Shown in pieces: positions 50,742-60,365 of a DNA stretch of 64,000 nt. The notes below the pieces were generated by a model that was not told the origin of the DNA, searched no databases, and saw only the letters and a list, made by a program, of their open reading frames with translations. Positions within the stretch are counted from its first letter, which is position 1, and each line of letters starts with the position of its first letter. The position numbers and the translations under genes were made by a program. This DNA is from Chitinasiproducens palmae (GTDB taxonomy: Bacteria > Pseudomonadota > Gammaproteobacteria > Burkholderiales > Burkholderiaceae). The stretch covers positions 62,001 to 126,000 of the forward strand of contig NZ_FNLO01000011.1 in the NCBI RefSeq assembly GCF_900095735.1, in the 5' to 3' direction.

Positions 50742-52121
50742 GTGAACATCGTTATCCTCGCGGCTGGTTCGGGCAAGCGCATGCGCTCGAGTCTCCCCAA
50801 AGTCCTCCACCCGCTCGCCGGGCAGCCGCTTCTTTCCCACGTCATCGACACTGCCCGCGCCCTTTCGCCGGGCCGCATCGTGGTGGTCGTCGGCCATGGC
50901 GGCGAGCAGGTCAGGGCGGCGGTGGCGGCTGACGACATCCGCTTCGTCGAGCAGCGCGAGCAACTTGGCACTGGCCACGCGCTGCTGCAAGCCGTGCCCT
51001 TGCTTGATCCGGCGCAACCGACCCTGGTTCTTTACGGCGACGTGCCATTGACCGAAGCCGCCACGCTTGCGGACCTTAACGAACGCGCGGCCGCGGCCGG
51101 CGGTCCGCACGATTACGGCTACGCGATCCTCACGGTTGAACTCGACGATCCGACTGGCTATGGCCGCATCGTGCGCGACGCGAGCGGCGCGGTGCGCGCG
51201 ATCGTCGAACAGAAGGATGCCGATGCCGAACAGCGGGCGATCCGCGAAGTGAACACCGGCATCGTGGCGATGCCGACTGTTCCGCTCGCGGCATGGCTCG
51301 CCAGTCTCGACAACCGCAATGCACAGGGCGAGTTCTACCTGACCGACGTGGTCGGGCGTGCGCTGGCCGACGGCGTGCCGGTGGTCACTGCCTCGGCGGC
51401 GGGCGTCGAGGAAACGCTTGGCGTGAACAGTCGCATGCAACTGGCGCAACTCGAACGTGCCTACCAAATGCGTCAGGCGAATCGCTTGCTCGAGGCCGGC
51501 GTGTCGCTGCGCGATCCGGCGCGGGTCGATGTGCGCGGCGAATTGATCTGCGGCCGCGACGTGGCAATCGACGTGAACGTCGTCTTCGAAGGGCGCGTCG
51601 AACTGGCGGATGGCGTGTCGATCGGACCGAACTGCGTGTTGCGCGACGTCGTTGTCGGTCTCGACACGCGTATCGACGCATTCTCACATCTCGAAAGAGC
51701 GAGGATCGGTGCGCGGGCCGTCATCGGACCATACGCCCGCTTGCGGCCCGGCGCACAGCTTGCCGACGAGGTGCACATCGGCAACTTCGTCGAGGTGAAG
51801 CAGGCCAGCATCGGTCACGGCAGCAAGGCAAACCACCTCAGCTATATCGGCGATGCTCGGATCGGCAGCGGTGTGAACATCGGCGCTGGAACGATCACCT
51901 GCAATTACGACGGCGCGAACAAGCACCTGACCATCATCGAGGACGACGCTTTCGTCGGCTCCGACACGCAACTGGTCGCGCCCGTCTCGGTCGGCCGCGG
52001 CGCCACCATCGCCGCCGGTACGACGGTGTGGCGGGATGTCGAGGCGGGCGCGCTGGCGCTCAATGGCAAGACCCAGACCGCTCGTGCCGGTTACGCGCGG
52101 CCGTCGAAGAAAAAGTCGTAG
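50742..52121 (+). CDS. glmU: Bifunctional GlmU (GlcN-1-P acetyltransferase / UDP-GlcNAc pyrophosphorylase)
   Basis: Makes UDP-GlcNAc for peptidoglycan and LPS. 459 residues from a GTG at 50742. N-terminal uridylyltransferase: [29 protein letters not shown]-terminal left-handed beta-helix with hexapeptide repeats and acetyltransferase motifs: [37 protein letters not shown]. Followed after 61 bases by glmS, which supplies its precursor pathway. Confidence 0.98.
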   Translation: MNIVILAAGSGKRMRSSLPKVLHPLAGQPLLSHVIDTARALSPGRIVVVVGHGGEQVRAAVAADDIRFVEQREQLGTGHALLQAVPLLDPAQPTLVLYGDVPLTEAATLADLNERAAAAGGPHDYGYAILTVELDDPTGYGRIVRDASGAVRAIVEQKDADAEQRAIREVNTGIVAMPTVPLAAWLASLDNRNAQGEFYLTDVVGRALADGVPVVTASAAGVEETLGVNSRMQLAQLERAYQMRQANRLLEAGVSLRDPARVDVRGELICGRDVAIDVNVVFEGRVELADGVSIGPNCVLRDVVVGLDTRIDAFSHLERARIGARAVIGPYARLRPGAQLADEVHIGNFVEVKQASIGHGSKANHLSYIGDARIGSGVNIGAGTITCNYDGANKHLTIIEDDAFVGSDTQLVAPVSVGRGATIAAGTTVWRDVEAGALALNGKTQTARAGYARPSKKKS

Positions 52122-52182
52122 CAACACCGCTACACCTGCGGCGGCCTGGCAGGCCGTTCGCGACTCCGAGGAATAGACGAAT

Positions 52183-54000
52183 ATGTGTGGCATTGTCGGC
52201 GCAGTGGCGCAACGCGATATCCTTCCGATTCTCGTCGAGGGACTGCGCCGTCTCGAATATCGCGGCTACGACTCCTGCGGCGTTGCAGCCGTGGTCGATG
52301 GCGCGCTGGCTCGTGCGCGCAGCGTGGCACGCGTGGCGGACCTGGCTGACCAGGTTGCGCAAAACGGCCTGCACAGCGAAACCGGCATCGCGCATACGCG
52401 CTGGGCGACGCACGGTGCGCCGGTGACGCACAATGCACACCCGATCTTTTCGCGAGGCACGATCGGTGTCGTGCACAACGGCATCATCGAGAACTACGAA
52501 GGGCTGCGGGAACGGCTGCGTGGCGAGGGCTACGAATTTGAATCGCAGACCGATACCGAGGTGATCGCGCACCTGATCCACAGCCGCTATCACGGCGACC
52601 TTGGCACCGCGGTGCGCGCCGCGGTGAGCGAATTGCGCGGCGCCTACGCGATTGCAGTGATCTCGAAGGATGAACCGCACCGCGTCGTCGGTGCCCGCGC
52701 CGGTTCGCCGCTGGTCGTCGGTCTCGGTCAAGGCGAGAACTTCCTCGCCTCCGACGCCCTCGCCCTGGCCGGCAGTACCGATCGCTTCGCGTTCTTGGAA
52801 GAGGGCGATGTCGCGGATCTGACGCTGGACGGCGTGCACATCACCGACGTCGCCGGACAAGCGGTACAACGTGCGGTGAAACAGGTCGCTGCCTACGGTG
52901 GCGCGGTGGAACTGGGACCGTTCCGTCATTTCATGCAGAAGGAGATCTTCGAGCAGCCGCGCGCAATCGGCGATACGATCCCCGCCATCAACACGTTCGA
53001 CCCTTCGTTGTTCGGCGATGCGGCTCGCGACGTGTTCCCGAAGATCGAAGGCGTGCTGATTCTCGCGTGTGGCACTAGCTACTATTCCGGCTTGTGCGCC
53101 AAGTACTGGCTGGAGGCGATTGCCGGTTTGCCGACGCAAGTCGAAGTCGCAAGTGAGTACCGCTATCGCGAGTCGGTGCCGCGCCCGAATGATCTGGTGG
53201 TGGTCATCTCGCAGTCGGGTGAAACAGCCGACACGATGTCCGCGCTCAAGCATGCCCAGGCACTCGGCCATACGCACACGCTGGCGGTCTGCAACGTCGC
53301 GACCAGTGCGATGGTACGCACGGCTGGCATGTCGTTCCTGACGCGCGCCGGCACCGAGATCGGGGTCGCGTCGACCAAGGCGTTCACGACGCAATTGGTC
53401 GCGCTGTTTGTACTCGCAGCGACGCTCGGCAAGCTGCGCGGCCGGGTCGACGCCGACGCCGAAGCGCAGTACGTGCATCAGCTGCGTCATCTGCCCGCCG
53501 CGATCAACGCGGCACTCGCGCTGGAGCCGCAGATCATCGCGTGGAGCGAGGAATTCGCGAGGAAGGAGAACGCGTTGTTCCTCGGTCGCGGGCTGCATTA
53601 TCCGATCGCGCTCGAGGGTGCGCTCAAGCTCAAGGAAATCTCGTATATCCACGCCGAGGCCTATCCGGCCGGTGAGCTGAAGCACGGTCCGCTGGCGCTC
53701 GTGACCGAAGCGATGCCGGTAGTGACGGTCGCGCCGAACGACGCGCTGCTCGAAAAGCTGAAGTCGAACATGCAGGAAGTGCGGGCGCGCGGCGGCCAGT
53801 TGTACGTGTTCGCCGACGCGGATACGCATATCGAAAGCGAGCCGGGCCTGCACGTGATCCGCATGCCGGAACATTACGGCGCATTGTCGCCGATCCTGCA
53901 CGTCGTGCCGCTGCAACTGCTCGCCTATCACACGGCCTGTGCGCGCGGCACCGACGTCGACAAGCCGCGGAACCTGGCGAAGTCGGTGACGGTGGAGTGA
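52183..54000 (+). CDS. glmS: Glutamine-fructose-6-phosphate aminotransferase (isomerizing)
   Basis: First step of the hexosamine pathway. 605 residues. N-terminal glutaminase with nucleophile Cys after Met ([20 protein letters not shown]), [13 protein letters not shown] and HNGIIENY; two SIS domains ([49 protein letters not shown]); C-terminus [15 protein letters not shown]. Behind glmU, with GAGGAA before its ATG. No glmS ribozyme or GlmZ-type site was seen. Confidence 0.98.
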   Translation: MCGIVGAVAQRDILPILVEGLRRLEYRGYDSCGVAAVVDGALARARSVARVADLADQVAQNGLHSETGIAHTRWATHGAPVTHNAHPIFSRGTIGVVHNGIIENYEGLRERLRGEGYEFESQTDTEVIAHLIHSRYHGDLGTAVRAAVSELRGAYAIAVISKDEPHRVVGARAGSPLVVGLGQGENFLASDALALAGSTDRFAFLEEGDVADLTLDGVHITDVAGQAVQRAVKQVAAYGGAVELGPFRHFMQKEIFEQPRAIGDTIPAINTFDPSLFGDAARDVFPKIEGVLILACGTSYYSGLCAKYWLEAIAGLPTQVEVASEYRYRESVPRPNDLVVVISQSGETADTMSALKHAQALGHTHTLAVCNVATSAMVRTAGMSFLTRAGTEIGVASTKAFTTQLVALFVLAATLGKLRGRVDADAEAQYVHQLRHLPAAINAALALEPQIIAWSEEFARKENALFLGRGLHYPIALEGALKLKEISYIHAEAYPAGELKHGPLALVTEAMPVVTVAPNDALLEKLKSNMQEVRARGGQLYVFADADTHIESEPGLHVIRMPEHYGALSPILHVVPLQLLAYHTACARGTDVDKPRNLAKSVTVE

Positions 54001-54306
54001 TCCTGGGGTGCCGCAAGGTACGCTTGGCACTGCACGACCGCTGTCGGCCGTGAAGCGGCACGGCAGACGCGTCATTCGCGGCGGCGGTATCACCGATGCC
54101 GGTTTGCGCGCGGTAATGCGGCATCCGTTTCATTCCCGACGCACGGATTCCTGCCGCCGGCGTGGCGCAGCGGGCGAGAACGTCACGAAAATGCAGGGTA
54201 GGGTTGGCGGAGACGGTCCGACCACGCCGCGGCAGGAATCACCGACGCGGTAGGCCGTGACAGTGCTACCGTGTGCCGATAAACGTCCCACCATCTGTTG
54301 CCAGCC
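54001..54306. other. glmS to deformylase-like gene gap
   Basis: 306 bases. Nothing recognised apart from an imperfect stem (GTGCC.../...GGCAC, 54008-54030) just after glmS, without a U-run. Confidence 0.4.
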
Positions 54307-54804
54307 ATGCCGATTCGTTCGATCGTACGCTATCCCGATCCGCGTCTCGCGGCGCCGGCGGCGCCTGTGACCGGGTTCGACGCCGCATTGCGCGCGTTGG
54401 CCGATGATCTGGTCGACACGATGCGGGACGCACCCGCGGTCGGCATCACTGGCCCGCATATCGGCGTTGCCAGCCGCATCGTCGTCCTGCATCTGCAAGA
54501 CGATGCAGGGCCAGCTGTCTATGTAAATCCCGAAATCGTGTGGCGTGCGCCGCAGTCCATCGTGCATGACGAAGGTAGTGTCTCGATGCCGGGCGTCGCC
54601 GAACGCATCACGCGTGCGGCCGCGGTGCGCGTGCGCTATCGGGATCTCGATGGACAGGAACGCACCGAAGAAGCGGAAGGCTTTCGTTCCGTCTGTCATC
54701 AGCACGAGATCGACCAGCTCGACGGCATTTTCTGGATCGAGCGGCTGTCGCGTCTGAAGCGTGAGCGTGTGCTGGCCCGCTTCGCCAAGTTGACGCGCGG
54801 TTGA
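54307..54804 (+). CDS. Peptide deformylase paralogue lacking metal ligands
   Basis: 165 residues with the peptide deformylase fold (VRYPDPRLAAPAAPVTGFD; VYVNPEIVWRAPQS; ERLSRLKRERVLARF). All three active-site motifs are altered: motif 1 GITGPH (residues 46-51; normally GxGxAAPQ), motif 2 EGSVS (89-93; the metal-ligand Cys of EGCLS is Ser91), motif 3 HEIDQ (133-137; the second His of HExxH is Gln137). It is therefore unlikely to be an ordinary deformylase. The ATG at 54307 is preferred to the TTG at 54298. No fmt neighbour; it stands 64 bases before osmC. Confidence 0.88.
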   Translation: MPIRSIVRYPDPRLAAPAAPVTGFDAALRALADDLVDTMRDAPAVGITGPHIGVASRIVVLHLQDDAGPAVYVNPEIVWRAPQSIVHDEGSVSMPGVAERITRAAAVRVRYRDLDGQERTEEAEGFRSVCHQHEIDQLDGIFWIERLSRLKRERVLARFAKLTRG

Positions 54805-54867
54805 CTGCTCCGATCGCACGCAGCGCACCATTCCATCCTCCAACGATGCAACGGCACAACGGATCAT

Positions 54868-55359
54868 ATGGCACACCACTCGCAATCCGACCGGCACTGC
54901 GCGGAAGTCAGCTGGCTACGCGGCGACCAGGATTTTCTGAGCAATCGCTATAGCCGCCGGCATCTGTGGCGCTTCGATGGTGGCACCGAGATCGTCGCCT
55001 CGTCTTCGCCTCACGTCGTGCCGTTGCCTTATTCGGATGCGGCCGCTGTCGATCCGGAAGAGGCTTTTGTCGCTTCCCTGTCGAGCTGCCACATGCTGTG
55101 GTATCTGTCGATCGCGGCGCAGCGCGGCTGGTGCGTCGAACGCTACGTCGACAACGCGGTAGGCACGATGTCGCGCGACACCGACGGCCGCGTCTGGATG
55201 GCGTCGGTGGTGTTGCATCCCGAGGTGCGTTTCTCGGGCGCGCGCTTGCCAGACGTGGCCGAAAACAATGCGATGCACGACGCTGCGCACCACGCCTGTT
55301 TCATCGCGAATTCCGTCAAGAGCGAGGTACGTTGCGAGCCGGTCTGGGTTGACGCCTGA
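54868..55359 (+). CDS. OsmC/Ohr-family protein
   Basis: Thiol peroxidase-type protein of the OsmC superfamily, probably reducing organic hydroperoxides. 163 residues. The two redox cysteines are present, Cys74 in VASLSSCHMLWYL and Cys144 in AHHACFIANSV; Glu64/65 in DPEEAF matches the conserved acidic residue. The divergence from Ohr in the N-terminal part places it in the OsmC-like subgroup; its physiological substrate is unknown. Convergent with the CDF exporter. Confidence 0.9.
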   Translation: MAHHSQSDRHCAEVSWLRGDQDFLSNRYSRRHLWRFDGGTEIVASSSPHVVPLPYSDAAAVDPEEAFVASLSSCHMLWYLSIAAQRGWCVERYVDNAVGTMSRDTDGRVWMASVVLHPEVRFSGARLPDVAENNAMHDAAHHACFIANSVKSEVRCEPVWVDA

Positions 55360-55402
55360 GCGCTTGTCACGCGCCGTCACCTGCTATCGCCCGCTACCGT
55401 TA

Positions 55403-56566
55403 TTAGCCTTCGTCGGCCGGACGCGCCGTTGCAGGACCGGCGCAGGCCGCGGTGGTCGGTGACTCGCATGCTTCGTCTTCGACCTGGATCGTGACGTGAT
55501 CGAAGCCATGCCGTTCGGTCAGCCGGTGCCGGACCGAGGCGAGGACGGCGCTGCCGGTATGCCCGGGACGAGGCCGCACGTGCAGCGTCACCATCCGGCG
55601 TTCGCCGCTGATCGACCATGCATGGACGTGATGCACGTCCGCCACCTCCGGCAGCGCTCGCTCGAGATCGTCCTTCAGCGCGACTGCATCGAAGCCGGTA
55701 GGTGTTCCTTCGAGCAGAATGTGCGCCGATTCCCGCACGATGCCCCAGGCGCTTTTCAGGACGATCACCGCGACCACGATCGACAGAATCGGGTCCGCAG
55801 CGGTCCAGCCGGTGAGCAGGATGATCACCGCGGCGACGATGGCGACTGCCGAACCGAGCAGGTCGCCCAGCACATGCAGCCAGGCGCTGCGCATATTGAG
55901 ATTGGCCCGGTTGCCGCCGTTCAGCACCAGGAACGCGACGATATTCGCCAGCAGGCCGACGGCGGCTACCGCCAGCATCGCAGTGCCGACGACGGCTACC
56001 GGCTCGAAGAAGCGTCGCACCGCTTCAAAGACGATCCACGCCGCGATCACGAACAGAGCGCAGCCGTTGACGAACGCGGCCAGTATCTCGAATCGCTGGT
56101 AGCCGAAGGACAGCGTTGCGCTGGCTGGCCGGCGACCGAGCCGAATCGCCAGCCAGCTGAGGCCCAGCGCGACGCTGTCGCTGACCATGTGCCCAGCATC
56201 GGCGAGCAGGGCGAGCGAGCCCGAGATGACGCCGCCGGCGATTTCCACCGCCATGAACACCGCGATGATCAGGAAGGCCCAGCCGATGCGGCGCGAGTCG
56301 GATCCGCCGTGCGCGTGCATGGCATGGCTGTGCCCGCCGTGACCGTGTTCGCCGGGACCGTGTCCGCCGGGACCGTGTCCGCCGCCTTTGCCGTGACTAT
56401 GGCCTTGATCGAGGCGGCTGTCGCCGTCGTGCCGGTGGGCGTGACCGTCGTGGTCGACGTTTTCCGTTTCCTCGCTCGCTGGTGCGCGCGTCTTGTCGGA
56501 CGCTGCGGCCGCTTGCCCCGATTGTTCCGGCCAGGGCTTCCCTGCTGGACGATATGGCGTGTTCAT
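55403..56566 (-). CDS. Cation diffusion facilitator (CzcD/ZitB-type)
   Basis: Inner-membrane proton-coupled exporter of zinc and similar divalent cations. 387 residues: a cytoplasmic N-terminus with a His/Gly-rich stretch (about residues 38-88), six membrane segments with the HxxxD metal sites (LADAGHMVSDSVAL in TM2 and WLHVLGDLLGS in TM5), and a C-terminal ferredoxin-like domain (VHHVHAWSISGERRMVTLHV). The tail is Ala/Thr-rich and acidic. No metal regulator lies next to it. Confidence 0.93.
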   Translation of the reverse strand: MNTPYRPAGKPWPEQSGQAAAASDKTRAPASEETENVDHDGHAHRHDGDSRLDQGHSHGKGGGHGPGGHGPGEHGHGGHSHAMHAHGGSDSRRIGWAFLIIAVFMAVEIAGGVISGSLALLADAGHMVSDSVALGLSWLAIRLGRRPASATLSFGYQRFEILAAFVNGCALFVIAAWIVFEAVRRFFEPVAVVGTAMLAVAAVGLLANIVAFLVLNGGNRANLNMRSAWLHVLGDLLGSAVAIVAAVIILLTGWTAADPILSIVVAVIVLKSAWGIVRESAHILLEGTPTGFDAVALKDDLERALPEVADVHHVHAWSISGERRMVTLHVRPRPGHTGSAVLASVRHRLTERHGFDHVTIQVEDEACESPTTAACAGPATARPADEG

Positions 56567-56633
56567 CGGCGGTTCCGGGCAATGGTGCGGCGTTGGACAG
56601 GAGAGACCCGGTCGAATCTAACGCGGTTTGGTC

Positions 56634-57368
56634 TCAGTTGCGTGTCAGCGCACCGCGTTGCCGGTGCAGCTCCCTCACATAATCCAGATGCGCTTCCGAG
56701 GCGGAGCGTGCGCGGTCCACGTTGCGCGACAGGATCGCGGCGTGGATTTCGCCGTGCTGCGTGAAGAGTGCGGTCTCGATGCCGTCGTCGTAGCCGACCA
56801 TGCGGTGCGAGTTCAGCGTGGTCTCCCGGATCAAGCCATGCAGGCCGTGCATCACGTGTATCAGTGCGACATTGTGGGTCGCATCCGCGATGGTCAGATG
56901 GAAGGCTGCGTCGGCGGCCGCGAGCTGCACCTTGTCCCGCCGTTCGAAACAGTCTTGCAGCGTCGCGAACGCAGTGTCGATGCGTGCGAGATCGCCGGCG
57001 TCGGCGCGTGCCGCCGCATAGCCGGTCACCGTCGTCTCCAGGCCGTGGCGCAGTTCAAGGATGTCCGCGCTTGCCCGCGGCTGTGTCGCGATCAATTCCG
57101 CGAGTGGCGACGAGACCAGCGACGCAGTAACGTCCGCGACGCGCAGTCCGCCGCGACCGGTCGATGCGACGTAACCATCGGCCTGCAGGCGAATCAGCGC
57201 TTCACGCAACGACGGCCGAGACACCTGCAACTGCGCGGCGAGCTCCCGTTCCGCCGGCAGACGCGCGCCCGGTAGCAGGCGGCCATCGCAGATCATCGTC
57301 TTCAACTGGTCGGCGACGACGTCGGAGAGTCGGACACGTGAAAAGGCGGCAATGGGTTCAAACGTCAT
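56634..57368 (-). CDS. lldR: GntR-family regulator (FadR/LldR subgroup) of lutABC
   Basis: DNA-binding regulator divergent from lutABC. 244 residues from the ATG at 57368 (the frame is open far upstream but passes through the intergenic region). Winged helix: RLSDVVADQLKTMICDGRLL, ERELAAQLQVSRPSLREALI. C-terminal FCD ligand domain with metal-site histidines (AAFHLTIADATHN; FTQHGEIHAAIL). By context the ligand should be lactate or a related hydroxy acid; the symbol is assigned on position and family only. Confidence 0.85.
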   Translation of the reverse strand: MTFEPIAAFSRVRLSDVVADQLKTMICDGRLLPGARLPAERELAAQLQVSRPSLREALIRLQADGYVASTGRGGLRVADVTASLVSSPLAELIATQPRASADILELRHGLETTVTGYAAARADAGDLARIDTAFATLQDCFERRDKVQLAAADAAFHLTIADATHNVALIHVMHGLHGLIRETTLNSHRMVGYDDGIETALFTQHGEIHAAILSRNVDRARSASEAHLDYVRELHRQRGALTRN

Positions 57369-57504
57369 GGGTCGGGAAACGAGTGGGGCGGCATCGCACG
57401 ATGCATCACCGTCGCGGCGCTCGATGATCGCACGTCGGCGCAGGCCTGACGGAGTCGTCTCGATTGACAGCCCTGTCCAGAAATGGCTAGTCTTGCGGTC
57501 AGTC

Positions 57505-57515
57505 TGGTCAGACCA
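57505..57515. promoter_or_regulatory. Operator TGGTCAGACCA for the GntR regulator
   Basis: A perfect 11-base palindrome TGGT-CAG-ACCA, the half-site and spacing typical of FadR/LldR-type operators (TGGTnnnACCA), in the 249-base region between the regulator and lutA, about 100 bases upstream of lutA. A further partial half-site (GACCAAG) follows at 57520. Confidence 0.75.
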
Positions 57516-57617
57516 AGCTGACCAAGTGTGCCAAAATAACCCACGTCGCCACGCCGGTAAAGCGTTTTGCTCGGACGCCAAGTGCGTATTGGACGGCCCC
57601 GCCAACGGGATAATCAG

Positions 57618-58361
57618 ATGAAAGTCGCCTTGTTCGTCCCCTGTTTCATCGACGCGTTCTATCCCGAGGTCGCGGTCGCGACGCTCGAATTGCTCGAGCG
57701 CTTCGGTCTCGATGTCGACTACCCGATGCAGCAGACCTGTTGCGGCCAGCCGATGGCCAACAGCGGCGCGGAGCAGGAAGCGGCCGGCGCCGAGCAGGTC
57801 TTCGTGCGGAACTTTGCCGGCTACGACTACATCGTCGGACCCTCGGCGAGCTGCATCCATCACATCCGCAGTCATCTCACCGCGGTCGAGCAGACGGCGG
57901 AAGTCCAGCACATCCGCGAACGTGCATGGGAGCTGACCGAATTCCTCCACGATGTGCTGGGCGCACGCTCATTCCCGTGGGCGGAATTTCCGCATACGGT
58001 CGGTCTGCACGTCAGTTGCAGCGCGCTGCGGCATCTGAAAATGGCGTCGGCTTCGGAGATCGCGGGGCCGTCGTTCTCGAAACCCAGGACGCTGCTGGAA
58101 GGGGTGAAAGGCATCAGTTTTGCCCAGACCGAGCGCGTCGACGAATGCTGCGGCTTCGGCGGCACCTTCTCGGTCAGCGAGGAGGCGGTGTCCGTGCGGA
58201 TGGGGCAGGACAAGGTCGCGCGTCATGCGGCCGCGGGGGCGGAATACATCGTTTCGGGCGACATGTCGTGCCTGATGCACCAGCAGGGTTGCGCGCAGCG
58301 CATGAAGCTCGATACCCGCTTCCTTCATATCGCGCAGGTCCTCAATGGAGTCCGCGCATGA
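57618..58361 (+). CDS. lutA: L-lactate utilisation protein LutA
   Basis: Cys-rich (CCG domain) subunit of the iron-sulphur LutABC L-lactate oxidase. 247 residues from the ATG at 57618 (MKVALFVPCFIDAFYPEVAV). Two CCG modules: QTCCGQPMANSG near residue 40 and VDECCGFGGTFSV near 180, with HVSCSALRHL and GDMSCLMHQQG between and after. Stop overlaps the lutB ATG. No lactate permease gene is present in the visible operon. Confidence 0.94.
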   Translation: MKVALFVPCFIDAFYPEVAVATLELLERFGLDVDYPMQQTCCGQPMANSGAEQEAAGAEQVFVRNFAGYDYIVGPSASCIHHIRSHLTAVEQTAEVQHIRERAWELTEFLHDVLGARSFPWAEFPHTVGLHVSCSALRHLKMASASEIAGPSFSKPRTLLEGVKGISFAQTERVDECCGFGGTFSVSEEAVSVRMGQDKVARHAAAGAEYIVSGDMSCLMHQQGCAQRMKLDTRFLHIAQVLNGVRA

Positions 58362-59743
58362 GCACACGGGTCGATCATGCGAAGGCGGCGCGCGCCTTCA
58401 TCGCCAAGACGGATCATCTGACGTTTCACGACAAGCGGCTTTGGGACCTGCGCAGCAAGCGCGACCGGCAGACCGCTGCGGTGCCGGAATGGGAGACGCT
58501 GCGTACGCTGGCTTCGGAGATCAAGGAACATACGCTGTCGCATCTGGCCGATTATCTCGAACAGTTCGCCGAGCGCGCGGAGGCCAACGGCATCGTCGTG
58601 CATTGGGCCGCCGATGCCGAGGAGCACAACGCGATCGTGCATCGGCTGCTGAGCGAGCGAGGCATGACGACGTTGGTCAAGAGCAAGTCGATGCTCACCG
58701 ACGAGTGCGCGATGCGCGCCTATCTCGAACCACGCGGCATCACGGTCATGGAGACGGATCTGGGCGAGCGGATCCAGCAGCTCGACAACCAGGATCCAAG
58801 CCATATGGTGGTGCCGGCGGTGCACAAGCTGCGCGACGACGTGGCCACACTCTTCGGGCGCACGATCGGGACCGACCCGACCAACAACGATATCCATTAC
58901 CTGGCCGAGAGCCAGCGCATGGATACGCGGCCCTATTTCGTACGGGAGAAGACCGCCGGGATGACCGGCTGTAATTTCGCGATAGCCGAGACGGGCAGTG
59001 TGGTGGTCTGCACGAACGAGGGCAATGCGGACCTTTCGGCGAACGTGCCGCCGCTGCACATCGCTTCGATCGGCATCGAAAAGCTGATCCCGTCGGTTGC
59101 CGATCTTGGCGTATTTGTCCGCATGCTGTCGCGCAGCGCACTGGGTTCGCCGATTACCCAGTACACGTCCCACTTTCGCGCGCCCCGGCCCGGCACCGAA
59201 ATGCACTACATCCTGGTCGACAACGGGCGCGCGGAGCGGCTCGCGATGCAGGACTTCTGGTATTCGCTGAAATGCATCCGTTGTGGTGCGTGCATGAACA
59301 CCTGCCCGGTGTACCGACGCAGCGGCGGTCTGTCCTATGGAGGCACCTATTCCGGGCCGATCGGCGCCATCATCAATCCGACCTACGACCTGAAGCGTTA
59401 CAGCGCGCTGCCTTTCGCGTCCACGCTCAACGGCAGCTGCACCAACGTGTGTCCGGTCCGCATCAACATCCACGAGCAGATCTACAAGTGGCGCCAGGTG
59501 ATTACCGCGCGCCACGAGGTGCCGTTCGTGAAGCGCGAAGTGGTGAAGATGGCCGGGCGGTTGCTCGCGAGTCCGACGCTCTACCGCGCGAGCGTGGCGT
59601 CGATGCGGGGCGCCTTGCGCGGCCTGCCGAACTTCGTGCTCTACAACCCGCTGAACATCTGGGGACGTCAGCGCACGCTGCCGCCTGCCGCTGAAGAGAC
59701 TTTTCACGAATGGTACAAGCGCAACCGGGGGAGCAAGCAATGA
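58358..59743 (+). CDS. lutB: L-lactate utilisation protein LutB (iron-sulphur)
   Basis: Central LutABC subunit with two 4Fe-4S clusters. 461 residues from the ATG at 58358. N-terminal LUD domain (TLVKSKSMLTDECAMRAYLE; TGCNFAIAETGSVVVCTNEG), then ferredoxin motif KCIRCGACMNTCPVYRR and a second cluster NGSCTNVCPVRINIHEQI; the C-terminal part ends FHEWYKRNRG. Overlaps both lutA and lutC by four bases. Confidence 0.95.
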   Translation: MSTRVDHAKAARAFIAKTDHLTFHDKRLWDLRSKRDRQTAAVPEWETLRTLASEIKEHTLSHLADYLEQFAERAEANGIVVHWAADAEEHNAIVHRLLSERGMTTLVKSKSMLTDECAMRAYLEPRGITVMETDLGERIQQLDNQDPSHMVVPAVHKLRDDVATLFGRTIGTDPTNNDIHYLAESQRMDTRPYFVREKTAGMTGCNFAIAETGSVVVCTNEGNADLSANVPPLHIASIGIEKLIPSVADLGVFVRMLSRSALGSPITQYTSHFRAPRPGTEMHYILVDNGRAERLAMQDFWYSLKCIRCGACMNTCPVYRRSGGLSYGGTYSGPIGAIINPTYDLKRYSALPFASTLNGSCTNVCPVRINIHEQIYKWRQVITARHEVPFVKREVVKMAGRLLASPTLYRASVASMRGALRGLPNFVLYNPLNIWGRQRTLPPAAEETFHEWYKRNRGSKQ

Positions 59744-60351
59744 AAGAAGCCAGGGCGGGGCGCGCCGCGTTTCTCGCACGGGTCCGCGCCGCGCAGCCGC
59801 CGGCCCGTCCGCGGCCAAGGTTGCCGATGTTCGAGCCGCTGTCCGACCGCCCGTTGGTCGAGCGCTTCGAAGCGGCGCTGGCCCCGATGGGCGGGCAGTG
59901 CGTGACGCTCGCGAACGAAGCGGCGGTACAGGGATGGCTTGAAGAACGATTCGGCGCGGCGCGGGTCGTCTGCTCGGCCGTACCGGGCGTGCCGGGGACG
60001 CGCGCACTCGCGCCGCAGACGGCGCCGGCTTCGCTGCACGATGTCGACATCGGTGTGGTGCGCGCGCGCTTCGGTGTCGCCGAGACCGGCTCGGTATGGT
60101 TCAGCGAGGCCGAGTATGTCGTGAATGCCCTGGGTTATCTCGCGCAGCATCTGGTGGTGCTGCTCGATCCTGCCGCGTTGCTCGATGGCCTGCAACAGGT
60201 GTATCAACGTGCCGAGTTCCACACCGCGCGTTACGCGGCATTGGTCACCGGTCCCTCGGCCACGGCCGACATCGAGGGGGTGATGATCCACGGCGCGCAG
60301 GGCGTGCGATCGCTGACGGTGCTGTGGATTGCCGCGCCGACGACCTGCTGA
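59740..60351 (+). CDS. lutC: L-lactate utilisation protein LutC
   Basis: LUD-domain subunit of LutABC. 203 residues from the ATG at 59740. It has the LUD signature GVAETGSVWFSEAE and the C-terminal SATADIEGVMIHGAQGVRSL. The N-terminal ~35 residues are Arg/Pro/Ala-rich. Last gene of the operon; 14 bases separate its stop from the convergent GGDEF-EAL gene. Confidence 0.93.
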   Translation: MKEARAGRAAFLARVRAAQPPARPRPRLPMFEPLSDRPLVERFEAALAPMGGQCVTLANEAAVQGWLEERFGAARVVCSAVPGVPGTRALAPQTAPASLHDVDIGVVRARFGVAETGSVWFSEAEYVVNALGYLAQHLVVLLDPAALLDGLQQVYQRAEFHTARYAALVTGPSATADIEGVMIHGAQGVRSLTVLWIAAPTTC

Positions 60352-60365
60352 GCGCCGCCCACGCG

